Below are positions 5,526 through 5,647 of a stretch of DNA of 5,647 nucleotides, piece after piece. A program made the position numbers and the translations under genes. The stretch is from Planctomycetota bacterium (GTDB lineage: Bacteria; Planctomycetota; Phycisphaerae; SM23-33; FEN-1343), in contig JABMQG010000014.1 in assembly GCA_013203365.1 (NCBI GenBank), positions 1 through 5,647 on the forward strand, read 5' to 3'. The number at the start of each line of letters is the position of its first letter. The first letter of the stretch is position 1. The notes beneath the pieces were generated by a model. That model saw nothing but the letters and a program-made list of their open reading frames with translations. It made no database searches and was not told where the DNA came from.

Positions 5526-5647
5526 GGCTTCAGTTCCTCTTTGCCGATTTCGGCGTAATGGATGACCTTCTTTTCCCCCATTTCTAACAACTCGATTTCT
5601 TTCATGTGCGCATAGCTGAGAACGGTGTTCATACGTCGGGACTCGCC
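5522..5647 (-). CDS. 3' end of a minus-strand gene, possibly a winged-helix regulator (partial)
   Basis: An open minus-strand frame runs from the right edge to TGA at 5524-5522, giving the last 41 residues of a protein whose start may lie outside. Its stop shares bases with the aor GTG start (GTGA), a hallmark of translationally coupled genes, which argues it is real. The residues include RRMNTVLSYAHMKEIELLEM followed by KKVIHYAEIGKEELKP. This looks like a recognition helix, a short wing and the Y-x-x-x-x-GKEEL ending common in MarR/PadR/ArsR-like winged-helix proteins, but the match is by eye only. Internal ATGs (5632-5630, 5605-5603) mean a very short coupled leader peptide of 36 or 27 residues is also possible. 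A regulator or accessory gene immediately before aor would make sense. Confidence 0.6.
   Translation of the reverse strand, partial: GESRRMNTVLSYAHMKEIELLEMGEKKVIHYAEIGKEELKP
5535..5540 (-). promoter_or_regulatory. Ribosome binding site for aor inside the upstream gene
   Basis: On the minus strand AGAGGA ends nine bases before the GTG start of aor. It lies within the last codons of the preceding gene and supports the GTG at 5525 over any internal ATG, in agreement with the conserved N terminus that follows. Confidence 0.5.

Noticed and set aside
4593..5558. Long plus-strand open frame of 321 codons opposite aor
   Set aside because: It lies entirely antisense to a gene with clear AOR motifs; its translation has no recognisable domain and arises from GC-biased third positions of the real gene.

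Overview
The window looks like a stretch of a planctomycete chromosome, probably an anaerobic or facultative member of the Phycisphaerae-like lineages. This is inferred from three things: the tail of an H-X9-DG pilin-like (DUF1559-type) protein, a family expanded mainly in Planctomycetota; a secreted protein with tandem STN/secretin-type modules of the sort common in that phylum; and low-potential redox genes (tungsten aldehyde ferredoxin oxidoreductase, class 1B dihydroorotate dehydrogenase, flavodoxin). No sequence search was possible, so the taxonomic call is tentative.

Layout. Bases 1-269 (+) are the 3' end of the H-X9-DG protein gene. Bases 270-648 hold no convincing gene but contain several inverted repeats. 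A sigma70-like promoter (649-677) precedes a tRNA-Leu(UAA) gene (704-787). Only 40 bases later begins a small flavodoxin-like protein gene (828-1307, +), followed after 57 bases by pyrD (1365-2303, +). A promoter with a perfect TATAAT box (2362-2390) then drives a secreted two-module STN-like protein (2490-3614, +). A 72-base convergent gap separates it from a complete aldehyde ferredoxin oxidoreductase gene (3687-5525, -). The aor GTG start overlaps the stop codon of a further minus-strand gene, of which only the last 41 codons (5522-5647) lie in the window.

How the genes work together. The tRNA, flavodoxin and pyrD genes are close enough to be one transcription unit, which would couple tRNA maturation to expression of an FMN redox protein and a pyrimidine-biosynthesis enzyme. 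The aor gene and the partial gene upstream of it are translationally coupled on the other strand. The partial product ends in a stretch resembling the wing of a winged-helix regulator, so it may be a dedicated regulator of aor. The STN protein is a stand-alone envelope gene with its own promoter. I see no CRISPR array, transposon, phage gene or defence system. The notable features are the gene arrangements, the duplicated STN modules and a possible Shine-Dalgarno-masking leader, rather than a clear new system.
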